From: Rhodobacter capsulatus
Lineage (GTDB): Bacteria > Pseudomonadota > Alphaproteobacteria > Rhodobacterales > Rhodobacteraceae
Assembly: GCF_005144475.1 (NCBI RefSeq)
Contig: NZ_SWJZ01000021.1
Location: forward strand, 1-64,000
Length of the DNA stretch: 64,000 bases
Direction of reading: 5' to 3'
How positions within the stretch are numbered: position 1 is the first letter of the stretch; each line of letters opens with the position of its first letter. This document shows positions 9,635 through 18,275 of this stretch, in pieces. Both the position numbers and the translations under genes were made by a program. The notes beneath the pieces are model-generated. The model did no database searches. It was not told the origin of the DNA and saw only the letters and a program-made list of their open reading frames with translations.

Positions 9635-10777
9635 CTAGCCGATCAAGGGCGAGGCCCCGCCATAGGTCTCGTCATAATGCCGCTTGAGCCGCATCAGCGC
9701 GATGCGCAGCACGATCTTGCCCGAACGCGCCGACCAGCCCATGCGCTTTTCCGCCGCTTCGAGCCCTTCGAGAAAACAGCAGCACCGAAGGACCATGTCG
9801 CCCAGACCCGGCCCCAGATCAGAGAGCGCCGCCGCCACCCGTTCCCGGGCGCGTTCGGAGCCGCCCGAGCCGCCATGGCCCAGATCCGGCCGATACTGAC
9901 CCCGCGCGCCGCCGGTCATGAAGCGTTCCCAGTTCTGCGCCACCCGCGGCCCCATCTGCGCCAGTTCGAAATCCTCGCGCAGCCGTTCCCCCGCCGCCAC
10001 CAGATCGGGCGCCAGAAACGGCCGCCCATCCGCATCGCGCCGCCGCGCCAGCACGCCAAGCGGGCTTTCGGCCAGGTTCATCCGCATCCGCGTCACCCGG
10101 CCCTGCCCCTCGTGCACCGTGCGCTCGCCCCAGTCCCGGTGCCGGTCGGCCTGCGGATTGCCGTCCGCCTCGGGGTCGCGCCCCTCGGTCGCCGCCTCCG
10201 CCTCCAGCAACCGCTTCAGCGCCGCCCGCCCCGCCGGGGACAGCTCGTAGCTTGTCACCCGGCCGCTGTGCTGCACCCCGATCCAGCCGTTCAGCGCAAA
10301 GCCCTGCGCCACTTCGCGCGCCACCACCGCCGTCCGCACCGTGCCGCGCAGCACCACCGCCTTTTCCATGTCGGGGGCGATGATCAACAGCGCCCCCGGT
10401 TCGGCCAGGCGGCGCAGCACCCGCCGCCCCTCGCGCGAGAGCGTGTCAAGTTCCGGGTAATGGGGATCGGCAGCTTCGGGGCAGGCTTGCGGCGCAGTCG
10501 GGCGGATCGGAGCGGTCATCGCGGGGTCATCCTCTCTGGGCGGGGCGGCAGATGCAGCGGAAGCACAACGGCCAAGCCGCGTCAGGGCTTCATCGACAAG
10601 CGGATCGTCGCGGCGCTGCTCGATCCGGCGCACCCGGCGCAGGATGGTCGAGGCGTGACAGCCCTCGGCCCGCGCCAGTTGCCGGATCGGCACACCGTCT
10701 TCGACGTGACGCAGATAGAGCCGTGCATGGTCGGGCAGCCAGGCAGGCAGCAGCTCCAGAGCTTGCAAGGTCTTCAT
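9635..10777 (-). CDS. DUF6456-type helix-turn-helix protein
   Basis: The start at 10777 ([13 protein letters not shown]) is preferred over one 42 bases upstream because a GGGAGACGGGGA stretch precedes it. The 380-residue product has a possible helix-turn-helix near residues 25-50 ([20 protein letters not shown]). Its C-terminal region, with [19 protein letters not shown] and [14 protein letters not shown] recognise as the DUF6456 family of Rhodobacteraceae. It is probably a DNA-binding protein; targets are unknown. It is divergent from a DUF6477 gene across a region with a CtrA-like site. Confidence 0.75.
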   Translation of the reverse strand: MKTLQALELLPAWLPDHARLYLRHVEDGVPIRQLARAEGCHASTILRRVRRIEQRRDDPLVDEALTRLGRCASAASAAPPREDDPAMTAPIRPTAPQACPEAADPHYPELDTLSREGRRVLRRLAEPGALLIIAPDMEKAVVLRGTVRTAVVAREVAQGFALNGWIGVQHSGRVTSYELSPAGRAALKRLLEAEAATEGRDPEADGNPQADRHRDWGERTVHEGQGRVTRMRMNLAESPLGVLARRRDADGRPFLAPDLVAAGERLREDFELAQMGPRVAQNWERFMTGGARGQYRPDLGHGGSGGSERARERVAAALSDLGPGLGDMVLRCCCFLEGLEAAEKRMGWSARSGKIVLRIALMRLKRHYDETYGGASPLIG

Positions 10778-10848
10778 TCCCCGTCTCCCAGTTCGATACG
10801 CTGACGTAAGATAGCGCAAACTGCATCTGCAACCGTGGGTTGCTTTGG

Positions 10849-10863
10849 TTACCCCTTGGTTAA
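10849..10863. promoter_or_regulatory. Possible CtrA site, TTAC-N7-TTAA
   Basis: TTACCCCTTGGTTAA differs at one base from the alphaproteobacterial CtrA consensus TTAA-N7-TTAA. It lies 72 bases upstream of the DUF6456 start and about 130 bases upstream of the DUF6477 start, in their shared control region. A match of this quality can occur by chance. Confidence 0.4.
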
Positions 10864-10994
10864 GAAATGGGGCGATACCGAAAATTCTTTATAAACTCTA
10901 AAGATTTCCAAATGCAGCGTTCGGTTGAACTTTCCCTTGCGCAACACCTGCTTGGGTTGTGCCACCCTGGCCCGGACTGAGTGAGGGGATCACG

Positions 10995-11303
10995 ATGACC
11001 GACCAGATCGACCAGATGGCGCGTCTGCGCCGTCCGAAACTGCTGATCCGGGCCGCCCGCTTCGGACAGCGCGATTATGACCGCAGCCGCGATCTGCGCC
11101 GGCTGCTGGCCGCCCGCGAGCTGCCCGGCCCCGAAGCGGCGCTGCGCGCGCTGATGGCCGAGGAAGCCGGGCTGGAAGAGGCCCGCCAGACCGGAGAGGC
11201 CGCCTACAGTTTCCTGCGCCACATCGAGGTGCTGATCGCGATGATGGCCGAGGCGCGGATGCTGCCGCAAGCCCGCCAGCCCGCGCAGATCCGCGTCGCC
11301 TGA
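10995..11303 (+). CDS. DUF6477-family small protein
   Basis: The 102-residue product begins MTDQIDQMARLRRPKLL at an ATG preceded by GTGAGGGGA. The motif RRPKLLIRAARFGQRDYDRSRDLRRLL, given here in parts as RRPKLLIRAAR and YDRSRDLRRLL, matches my recollection of the DUF6477 family. It is charged, mostly helical and soluble, without a signal peptide. Its function is unknown. It is divergent from the DUF6456 gene and convergent with the HerA-like gene. Confidence 0.75.
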   Translation: MTDQIDQMARLRRPKLLIRAARFGQRDYDRSRDLRRLLAARELPGPEAALRALMAEEAGLEEARQTGEAAYSFLRHIEVLIAMMAEARMLPQARQPAQIRVA

Positions 11304-11310
11304 TCCCGGA

Positions 11311-12876
11311 TCAACGCGCCTTGAACAGAGAGCCCAGAACCCCGCGCAGGATCTGCTGACCGGCCTGGCGGCCCAGCTGCCGCGCCAGCGACTTGCCGAA
11401 GACCTCGGCGATGCTGTCGCTGCGCGAGGCCGACCCGGCCGGTCGGCGCGGGGTCTTGGCCTCGGGCTGCGGCGCCTCGAAACGTCTGGCGCGGTTGAAC
11501 TCCGGCCGTGCCGCGGTCGATCCCGCCGGGGGGCTCTCGGCGGCGGCGGCTTCGGCCGTGACCTTTTGCGCCCGTGCCGTCAGGATCTCGAATGCCGACG
11601 GCCGATCCAGGGCGCGGTCATATTTCGCGCCAAGGGGCGAGGCCGCCCGCAGCGCCGCGCGGTCCGCGGCCTCGAGCGGGCCGAGCCGCGATTGCGGCGG
11701 CCGCACCAGCGTGCGCTCGACCATGCCGGGCGCGCCCTTCGGCTTCAGAAACGAGGTCACCGCCTCGCCCGTGCCCACTTCCCTGATCGCGGTTTCGGTG
11801 TCGAAACGCGGGTTCGGGCGATAGGTTTCGGCGGCGCGTTGCAGATCCTTCTGATCGCGGGCGGTAAAGGCGCGCAGCGCATGCTGCACCCGGTTGCCCA
11901 GCTGACCCAGAATGTCCTCGGGCACGTCGGCGGGGTTTTGGGTGATGAAATAGAGGCCGACGCCTTTCGAGCGGATCAGCCGCGCCACCTGTTCCACCTT
12001 GTCCACCAGCGCCTTGGGGGCATCTTCGAACAGCAGATGCGCCTCGTCGAAGAAAAACACGAAACGGGGCCGGTCGGGGTCGCCGACCTCGGGCAGATCC
12101 TCGAAAAGCTCCGACAGAAGCCAGAGCAGGAAGGTCGCGTAAAGCCGCGGGCTGACCATCAGCCGGTCGGCGGCCAGAATGTTGATCCGGCCGCGGCCAT
12201 CCGGCGCCAGCGTCATCATGTCGGCCAGATCAAGCGCCGGTTCCCCGAAAAACTGCGCCGCGCCCTGATTTTCCAGGATCAGCAACTGCCGCTGGATCGC
12301 CCCCACCGACTCGGCCGAGACAGTGCCGTAGCGCAGTTTCAGCTCGGCCGCGCGTTCGCCCACATGCACGAGCATCGCCCGCAGATCGGCCAGATCGAGC
12401 AGCGCCAGCCCCTCGGCATCGGCCAGATGGAAGGCGATGTTCAGCACGCCTTCCTGCGCCTCGCTCAGATCCAGCAACCGGGCCAGCAGCAGCGGCCCCA
12501 TCTCGGTCACCGTCGTGCGTATCGGATGGCCCTGTTCCCCGAACAGATCCCAGAACGTGACCGGACAGGCCCGATAGACAAGATCATAGCCGATCGTGGC
12601 GGCACGTTTGCGGAAAGCCTCGTGCAGCGGGCCGGTCTCGGTCCCCGCCGCACCAAGGCCCGAAAGATCGCCCTTGACGTCGGCCAGAAACACCGGAACC
12701 CCCGCGGCCGAGAAGCCCTCGGCCAGAACCTGCAGCGTCACCGTCTTGCCGGTGCCCGTCGCCCCCGCGATCAGCCCGTGCCGGTTGCCCGCCTTCAGCA
12801 ATAGCTCCTGCGGCTGAGCATATCCCTCGCCCCCGCCGCCGACGAAGATCCCCGCCCCGGTCAGACCTGCGCTCAT
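11311..12876 (-). CDS. HerA/DUF853-type ATPase
   Basis: The product has 521 residues from the ATG at 12876, which follows GGGGGAACGG. The frame runs 60 bases further upstream, but that part looks non-coding. The N-terminus has the P-loop GATGTGKTVTLQ (near residue 39). The Walker B segment is FVFFFDEAHLLFEDAP. It belongs to the single-gene HerA-like helicases with a DUF853 domain, predicted DNA-pumping ATPases of unknown role. The C-terminus (about 430-521) is a Pro/Ala-rich tail ending in a helical segment. There is no nuclease (NurA, Sir2) partner next to it, so it is not evidently a defence pair. Confidence 0.85.
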   Translation of the reverse strand: MSAGLTGAGIFVGGGGEGYAQPQELLLKAGNRHGLIAGATGTGKTVTLQVLAEGFSAAGVPVFLADVKGDLSGLGAAGTETGPLHEAFRKRAATIGYDLVYRACPVTFWDLFGEQGHPIRTTVTEMGPLLLARLLDLSEAQEGVLNIAFHLADAEGLALLDLADLRAMLVHVGERAAELKLRYGTVSAESVGAIQRQLLILENQGAAQFFGEPALDLADMMTLAPDGRGRINILAADRLMVSPRLYATFLLWLLSELFEDLPEVGDPDRPRFVFFFDEAHLLFEDAPKALVDKVEQVARLIRSKGVGLYFITQNPADVPEDILGQLGNRVQHALRAFTARDQKDLQRAAETYRPNPRFDTETAIREVGTGEAVTSFLKPKGAPGMVERTLVRPPQSRLGPLEAADRAALRAASPLGAKYDRALDRPSAFEILTARAQKVTAEAAAAESPPAGSTAARPEFNRARRFEAPQPEAKTPRRPAGSASRSDSIAEVFGKSLARQLGRQAGQQILRGVLGSLFKAR

Positions 12877-13020
12877 CCGTTCCCCCGCTGCTGCCCCGGC
12901 CCGACTGGGTCCGGGAACCTGATCTGCCGCGAGCATACTTGTTTAACCCTTTTGTGCCAGTCTGCAGATGTTCCGCTTCGGGCCCATTGGCCGCGGGACA
13001 CTTCCTCCCTGTCAGACTGG

Positions 13021-13044
13021 CCGCGCCTTCGGGCGCGGTTTTTT
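13021..13044 (+). terminator. Rho-independent terminator
   Basis: Perfect seven-pair stem CCGCGCC/GGCGCGG with a TTCG loop, followed by six T. No annotated gene ends just upstream on this strand, so it may end a short untranslated transcript starting after about 12900. Confidence 0.7.
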
Positions 13045-13100
13045 CGGTTTTCCGCACCGGATCGCGACCGAAATCGCCCCGGGCCGATCATTTTTGCGTG

Positions 13101-13203
13101 TTGACCTGCGGGTTTTTCCGCATTAGCGTTTCGGGCAATGACATAGTCGGCCAGTCCGACAGGGGGAATACAGGGCTCCGGTCAACGGAGCCCTTCTTTA
13201 TTC
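13101..13203 (+). ncRNA. Candidate small RNA with its own promoter and terminator
   Basis: TTGACC at 13101-13106 and TTAGCG at 13123-13128, spaced by 16 bases, form a plausible sigma-70 promoter. About 10 bases later begins a segment with a hairpin GTCGG-CCAGT-CCGAC. A strong stem follows, GGGCTCCG (13173-13180) paired with CGGAGCCC (13186-13193), and then TTCTTTATT. The predicted transcript is about 65-70 nt. There is no open frame of note. The rest of the 461-base intergenic space (12877-13337) holds the terminator at 13021 and the promoter of the HerA-like gene. I cannot assign it to a known RNA family. Confidence 0.5.
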
Positions 13204-13337
13204 CGCAGCGCGTCTGCCCTCCGTCCTCACGCAAGTTTCACCGCCTGCCTGTGCCGCCACGGCCGCGCGGGCGCTTTTGCCCCTGACAGGCTTCGGGCGG
13301 CATGCTAAGGCGGCTCCATCCCCATGGAGGACATTTC

Positions 13338-13934
13338 ATGATCAAAAACACCGCTTCCCTTGCTCTTCTGCTGGCCGCCAGCCTTGCCGCGCCGATGGCG
13401 CTGGCCGAGGATGCCGCAGCGCCCGCCCCGGCACCGGCGCCCGCCGCCGAAGCCCCCGCGCCTGCTGCCGCACCCGCCGCCGAAGCCCCCGCCGAGCCCT
13501 ATGTCAAGACCACGGAAGGCGACTGGAAAGTGCAGTGCATCCGCGTCGAAAGCGGCGACGAGCCCTGCGAGATGTTCCAGCTGCTGACCGACAAGGACGG
13601 CAACAAGGTCGCCTCGATCTCGGTTCTGGGCCTGCCGAAGGGCAAGGAAGCCGTGGCCGGCGCCACCATTGCGACGCCGCTCGAATCGGCGCTGACCGCC
13701 GGGGTCACGCTGCAGATCGACACGCAAAAGCCGATCACGCTGCCTTATTCCTTCTGCTCGCAAGTGGGCTGCTTCTCGAACGTCGTGCTGAAGGCGGAAG
13801 AGCTGGAGCTGTTCAAGAAGGGCAAGAAGATCGCCATGACGATCGTGCCGATGCGCGCGCCCGATCAGAAAGTGGAGCTGGCGATCTCGCTCAAGGGCTT
13901 CAGCGCTGCCTGGGATGCGATGCAGCCGAAGTGA
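13338..13934 (+). CDS. Invasion-associated locus B (IalB) family exported protein
   Basis: The 198-residue product starts at the ATG preceded by GGAGGACATTTC. Residues 1-24 form a signal peptide (SLALLLAASLAAPMALA). An Ala/Pro linker spans about 25-53, and the IalB domain follows, with GDWKVQCI and the paired cysteines in CEMFQLL, SFCSQVGC. IalB-type proteins are periplasmic or outer-membrane-associated, with a poorly defined role. In a free-living bacterium this does not imply invasion. A hairpin follows the gene. Confidence 0.85.
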   Translation: MIKNTASLALLLAASLAAPMALAEDAAAPAPAPAPAAEAPAPAAAPAAEAPAEPYVKTTEGDWKVQCIRVESGDEPCEMFQLLTDKDGNKVASISVLGLPKGKEAVAGATIATPLESALTAGVTLQIDTQKPITLPYSFCSQVGCFSNVVLKAEELELFKKGKKIAMTIVPMRAPDQKVELAISLKGFSAAWDAMQPK

Positions 13935-13969
13935 TCCGAAACTAAGGATCGCCCTGCAAGATGTTGAAA

Positions 13970-13993
13970 GACGCCGCCTTTCGGGGCGGCGTC
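13970..13993. terminator. Hairpin shared by convergent genes
   Basis: Nine-pair perfect stem GACGCCGCC/GGCGGCGTC. Its end overlaps the stop codon of the ketoacyl synthase gene on the other strand. Only short T runs flank it, so termination strength is uncertain. Confidence 0.55.
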
Positions 13994-15206
13994 ATGCTTT
14001 GGAAAGGATCAGCACCGCGTTCAGACCGCCAAAGGCAAAGGCATTGCTCATCACCGTGTCGACCCGCGCCTGACGCGCCGCGCCGGGCACGACATCGAGC
14101 GGGCAGTCGGGATCGGCTGCGTCAAAGCCCAGCGTCGGCGCGATCACCCCGTCGTTCAACGCCATCAGACAGGCCAGAAGCTCGATCGCCCCGGTGGCGC
14201 CGATGCAATGGCCGTGCATTGCCTTGGTGGAACTGACCGGAAGCCGCGGCAGATGCGCGCCGAAGATATCCGACAGCGCCGCCGCCTCGGTCTTGTCATT
14301 GGCCGCCGTGCCGGTGCCATGGGCGTTGACATATTCCACCGCCTCGGGCGGCAACCCGGCATCCGCAAGCGCCAGCCGCATCGCCCGCGCCGCCCCCCCG
14401 CGCGAGGGCATGACGATGTCGCTTGCGTCCGAGGTCATGGCGAAGCCCTTGATCTCGGCCAGAATCTCGGCGCCGCGCGCCTTGGCGCCTTCAAATGTCT
14501 CCAGCACGAAGACGCCCGCGCCCTCGCCCTGCACCATGCCGTTGCGGCTGGCGCTGAACGGGCGGCAGCCGTCGGGCGACATCACCCGCAGCCCTTCCCA
14601 GGCCTTCAGCCCGCCGAAATTCAGCATCGATTCCGCCCCGCCCGCCAGCATGCCATCGGCCAGCCCCGCGCGGATCATCTGGAACGCCAGACCCAGCGCA
14701 TGGTTCGAACTGGCACAGGCCGTCGCCACCGCGAAACTGGGCCCCATCAGCCCGAATTCCATCGAAATATGAGACGCCGCCGCATTGCCCATCAGCCGCG
14801 GCACGGTGAACGGATGCACCCGGTTCTTGCCCTCGGCATAAACCGCGCGATAGGCCTCGTTCACCGTCGCATTGCCGCCGCCCGCGGTGCCGATGATCGC
14901 GCCCCAGCGGGTGTGATCACAGCTTTCCTGCGGCAGCCCCGCCTGCGCCATCGCCTGCCGCGCCGCGACCAGCGCGAATTGCGTGAAGCGGTCGTAAAGC
15001 GACAGCTTGCCCTTGTCGAAATGGCTTTCGGGGGTGAAGTCGCGCACCTGCGCGCCGATCCGGATCGTCAGCCGCTCGACATCGGGAAAGTCGAGCGGAC
15101 CGATGCCGCACCGCCCCTCCGCCATCGCGGCGAAGGTGCCCTGCACGTCCGGGGCCAGCGCATTGACCGTTCCGGCCCCGGTGATGACGACACGTCTTTG
15201 GGTCAC
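13992..15206 (-). CDS. Beta-ketoacyl-ACP synthase (FabF-like), linked to lipid A genes
   Basis: This 404-residue condensing enzyme has the complete catalytic triad: Cys164 in ATACASSNHAL, His296 in NAHGTGT, and His333 in HGHCIGATGA. It joins an acyl primer to malonyl-ACP to give 3-ketoacyl-ACP. It overlaps the upstream acyl carrier protein gene by four bases, and that gene lies 7 bases after lpxD. The sequence around the active site (CASSNHAL instead of CASG) departs from housekeeping FabF. From its neighbours I infer a role in making the acyl chain used for lipid A. Confidence 0.9.
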   Translation of the reverse strand: MTQRRVVITGAGTVNALAPDVQGTFAAMAEGRCGIGPLDFPDVERLTIRIGAQVRDFTPESHFDKGKLSLYDRFTQFALVAARQAMAQAGLPQESCDHTRWGAIIGTAGGGNATVNEAYRAVYAEGKNRVHPFTVPRLMGNAAASHISMEFGLMGPSFAVATACASSNHALGLAFQMIRAGLADGMLAGGAESMLNFGGLKAWEGLRVMSPDGCRPFSASRNGMVQGEGAGVFVLETFEGAKARGAEILAEIKGFAMTSDASDIVMPSRGGAARAMRLALADAGLPPEAVEYVNAHGTGTAANDKTEAAALSDIFGAHLPRLPVSSTKAMHGHCIGATGAIELLACLMALNDGVIAPTLGFDAADPDCPLDVVPGAARQARVDTVMSNAFAFGGLNAVLILSKA

Positions 15207-15478
15207 GCCAGCGCCGCCTGCGGCCCCGAGATCAGCCGCTCGACCGCGCGCACGATCGCGCCGACCGAGGAAATGTCGAACTCGCTTTGCGTCGGTTCGT
15301 TGGCGTTGAAGGGAACGGAAACCCCGAAGGTTTCCTCGATCGCGAAGATCATCTCGACAAGGCCGAGGCTGTCGAGCCCCAACTCGTCAAGCGTCATGTC
15401 CGGGCGCACTTCCGCCGGTTCCATCGCAGCTTCGCGGGCGATGATCGAGAGAATCTTGTCCTGCACGTCGGGCCTCAT
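15203..15478 (-). CDS. Specialised acyl carrier protein
   Basis: The 91-residue product begins MRPDVQDKILSIIAREAAM at the ATG after CGGAGTAACAG; the frame stays open upstream into lpxD, but that part is not coding. The phosphopantetheine attachment serine is Ser37 in ELGLDSLGLVEM. The protein is a little longer than housekeeping ACP, with a C-terminal extension. It lies between lpxD and a ketoacyl synthase with coupled frames, which points to a dedicated acyl carrier for lipopolysaccharide rather than general fatty acid synthesis. Confidence 0.9.
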   Translation of the reverse strand: MRPDVQDKILSIIAREAAMEPAEVRPDMTLDELGLDSLGLVEMIFAIEETFGVSVPFNANEPTQSEFDISSVGAIVRAVERLISGPQAALA

Positions 15479-15485
15479 CTGGCTG

Positions 15486-16586
15486 TTACTCCGTGCCCTT
15501 CTTCTGCGTGAGATTTGTAACAGTTTCCCGAAGTTCGGCCATTTGCGCAAAGAGTCGCGGCAGACGGCGGATGTTCTTCCAGGCTTCGACATGGGTTTCC
15601 ATCTTCACCGCCGGATAGCCGAGCAGCACCCGCCCCGCGGGGGCATTGGTGAAGATCTTGGTGGCGCCGCCGGCGATCACGTCATCGCCGACGAAAATAT
15701 TGTCGTTCACCCCGCATTGGCCGCCCAGCACCACCCGGTCGCCAATGCGCGAGGAGCCCGCGATGCCGACCTGACCGCACAGAAGACAGTCGCGACCGAT
15801 CTGCACATTGTGGCCGATGTGGACAAGATTGTCGAGCTTGGTGCCCGAGCCGATCATCGTCGCCCGCACCGTGCCGCGGTCGATGCAGACATTGGCGCCC
15901 AGCTCGACATCATCGCCGATGACGACGGTGCCCAGGCTGTGAATCCGGGTCCAGCTTTGTTCGGTGATCGTGTCGCGCTGACCAAGCGTCTCGCGGATTT
16001 CCTCGACGCCGGATTTTTCCGGGGTGACAAAGGAAAACCCGTCGGCGCCGATCACCGCGCCGGGCTGGGCGATGAAGCGATCCCCGATCACCACCCGGGC
16101 GCCGATCTTTACGCCTTGCAGAACAAGGGCTTCCTCGCCGATCTTTACATCTTCCGAAATGCAGGCATGCGCCGCGATCCGCGCCCCCGCGCCAATGCGC
16201 GCGCCGCGGCCGATGACGACGAAGGGGCCGATCGCCGCGCCTGTGCCAATCTCGGCCGTGGGATCGATCACCGCCGTCGGGTGAATGCCGGGCGCGATCT
16301 CGGGGCCCGGATCGAAGGCTTTCGAGAGCCCCGCCATGGCGAGCCGCGGCCGGGCGACAAAGATCGCCGCCTTCAGCCCCAGCGCCTGCCAATCCGTGCC
16401 CTCGGGCAGGATCGCCGCCAGCGCCTGACCGGCGGCAAGCCCCGAAAGGTATTTCGCGCTCATCGCCAGCGCGATCTGACGCGGCCCCGCCGATTGCGGC
16501 TCCGAGGCGCCCTCGATCGGCAGGGACAGATCACCTTCCGCCCGCGCCGCCAGGGCCCGTGCAATGGTTTCGACCGTTTGCGCCAT
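15486..16586 (-). CDS. lpxD: UDP-3-O-acylglucosamine N-acyltransferase
   Basis: LpxD adds the amide-linked acyl chain to UDP-3-O-acylglucosamine in the third step of lipid A synthesis. The 366-residue product has an N-terminal LpxD domain and a long left-handed beta-helix of hexapeptide repeats (about 105-310), including VHIGHNVQIGRDCLLCGQVGIAG in part, with the catalytic His in GHNVQIG. It is the first gene of the lpxD-acp-ketoacyl synthase unit, unlike the usual bamA-lpxD-fabZ-lpxA cluster. Confidence 0.95.
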   Translation of the reverse strand: MAQTVETIARALAARAEGDLSLPIEGASEPQSAGPRQIALAMSAKYLSGLAAGQALAAILPEGTDWQALGLKAAIFVARPRLAMAGLSKAFDPGPEIAPGIHPTAVIDPTAEIGTGAAIGPFVVIGRGARIGAGARIAAHACISEDVKIGEEALVLQGVKIGARVVIGDRFIAQPGAVIGADGFSFVTPEKSGVEEIRETLGQRDTITEQSWTRIHSLGTVVIGDDVELGANVCIDRGTVRATMIGSGTKLDNLVHIGHNVQIGRDCLLCGQVGIAGSSRIGDRVVLGGQCGVNDNIFVGDDVIAGGATKIFTNAPAGRVLLGYPAVKMETHVEAWKNIRRLPRLFAQMAELRETVTNLTQKKGTE

Positions 16587-16634
16587 GGATCTTGCCTCTC
16601 GTTGACCGGCGCCGTCCCGCGCCTCGTCCCCGAT

Positions 16635-18275
16635 TTAATTCGTCAGCGGCCCCAATGCCACCCCCGCCTTGTCCAGAGCGGCAAAGAGCGCGGCATCCCG
16701 CCCGTAGACATCGTCGCGATACTCGATCCGGCCCTGGGCATTCGGGAAGGCGGTGAAATAGACCAGATGCACCGGCACCGGCGTGCGCAGCTTCACCGTC
16801 GTCTCGGCGCCGGTCTTCAGCACCGATTTGAAATAGCCCTCGGGGTCGGTCTCCTGCGCGGCGAGCAGCGCATAGGCCAGATCAAAGGGCCGCCCGACCC
16901 GGATGCAGCCATGGCTGAAGGCGCGGACATCCTTTTGGAACAGGGATTTCGACGGCGTGTCATGCAGATAGATGTTGTAGGGATTGGGGAAGAGGAACTT
17001 CACCAGCCCGAGCGCATTGCCGTCCGAGGGCGGCTGACGCATCGCAAAGGGGAAGTTGCGCGCATTGTAGGCGGCAAAATCGACCGAGTCGCGCGACACC
17101 GCCCGGCCCCGGCTGTCGACGAGCTGGATATGCCCCGCCGCGCCCGGGTTGCGCTGCATCATCGGCAGATATTCCTTGACGGTGATCGAGCGCGGCACCG
17201 ACCAGCTCGGGTTGATCACCATCATCTCCATCACGTCGGAAAACTCCGGCGTGCGGCGGTCGCCCTGGTTCATGCCGACCACGGTCACCGTCTCGAAGCT
17301 CATCTTGCCGTCATCGACGATGCGGGCGGTGAAATCGGGCAGGTTCACCCAGATGTGACGCTTGCCCAGATCAAGCCCGTTCATCCAGCGCAGCCGCTCC
17401 AGCGCGACGAGGATCGCTTTCATCCGCTCTTCGGGGGCGCGGTTGATCCGCGCCAGCGTGCCCTCGCCCGCGACGCCATCGGCCTTGAGCCCCTGATCCA
17501 GCTGATAGGTCTGCACCGCCTTTTGCAGATCGCTGTCATAGGTCGCGCTGACCGAACGGCGCAGATAGCCCATGCGGATCAGCCGGTCGCGCAGCGCGAT
17601 GACGCCCTGGCCGCTGTCGCCCGGGCCAAGCCGCTTCGCCGCGACCTCGGGCCCCCAGCCGCCGGTGGCGATCTCGGCCTGCAGATCGAGCCGCGCCTTG
17701 ACCAGCGCCGCATAGCGCGGCGAATTCGGCGCCAGATCGCGCAGGAACCGTGCCGGCGCGGGGCTGGACAGCAGCCCGTTCAGCAGCGCCTGCGGATCGG
17801 GGCGGTGGATTTCGCGCACGATCCCGGCATCGATCTTCTTCGGCTCGAGCGCGCCCGAGGCAATGTCGCGCGCCCAGGCAAGATAGGCCAGCGACATCGC
17901 CGCATCGAGCTGGCCACGCTCGCGTTCGGTCTCGATCGTGGCGAACCGGGCGCGCAGATCCTCGGCGCCATAGCGCGCCACCGGCAGGCCATTCGCATCG
18001 GCCTGATCGAGCGCGGCAAGAAAGGCGGCCCGACGCGACGCGGCCTCGGCGGTGGTCCAGAGCGGCGCATGACCGCGCGCGGCGTAAAAGGCGGCCAGCG
18101 CGGGCTCGGCCGCGGCGGTTTCCGCCACCGCCTGGGCAAAGCCCGACAGCACCTGCGCCCGGGCCGGATCCGCCGCCACAAAGGGCGCCATGGCCGCCCC
18201 GGCCATCATCATCGCAACAAGGGCGGCCCGACCAACCCCAAGACAAGATCCAACCCCAAGACAAGATGCAGTCAT
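16635..18275 (-). CDS. Periplasmic L,D-transpeptidase (YcbB/LdtD-like)
   Basis: The product has 546 residues from the ATG at 18275. A signal peptide ends near VAADPARAQ. A scaffold region is followed by a peptidoglycan-binding domain (DSGQGVIALRDRLIRMGYL, about 225-285) and then the YkuD catalytic domain with the SHGCIRVGRPFDLAY box that carries the nucleophile cysteine. Such enzymes make 3-3 cross-links in peptidoglycan. Just after the start is a perfect 18-base tandem duplication (18232-18267) that repeats the residues SCLGVG. The divergent neighbour is a YcbK/DUF882 protein, as in the ycbB-ycbK pair of enterobacteria. Confidence 0.9.
   Translation of the reverse strand: MTASCLGVGSCLGVGRAALVAMMMAGAAMAPFVAADPARAQVLSGFAQAVAETAAAEPALAAFYAARGHAPLWTTAEAASRRAAFLAALDQADANGLPVARYGAEDLRARFATIETERERGQLDAAMSLAYLAWARDIASGALEPKKIDAGIVREIHRPDPQALLNGLLSSPAPARFLRDLAPNSPRYAALVKARLDLQAEIATGGWGPEVAAKRLGPGDSGQGVIALRDRLIRMGYLRRSVSATYDSDLQKAVQTYQLDQGLKADGVAGEGTLARINRAPEERMKAILVALERLRWMNGLDLGKRHIWVNLPDFTARIVDDGKMSFETVTVVGMNQGDRRTPEFSDVMEMMVINPSWSVPRSITVKEYLPMMQRNPGAAGHIQLVDSRGRAVSRDSVDFAAYNARNFPFAMRQPPSDGNALGLVKFLFPNPYNIYLHDTPSKSLFQKDVRAFSHGCIRVGRPFDLAYALLAAQETDPEGYFKSVLKTGAETTVKLRTPVPVHLVYFTAFPNAQGRIEYRDDVYGRDAALFAALDKAGVALGPLTN
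18232..18267. repeat. 18-base perfect tandem duplication in a signal peptide
   Basis: Two adjacent identical 18-base units (CCAACCCCAAGACAAGAT on the + strand) lie at codons 4-15 of the L,D-transpeptidase gene and keep the frame. Confidence 0.9.

Noticed and set aside
11311-12876. HerA-type ATPase as part of a defence system
   Set aside because: No nuclease, Sir2, or other effector gene adjoins it. DUF853 ATPases are common chromosomal genes.
12961-13044. A known anti-Shine-Dalgarno sRNA because of the TTCCTCCCT stretch
   Set aside because: The stretch is not in a clear loop and does not match the known CCUCCUCCC motif; only the terminator is supported.
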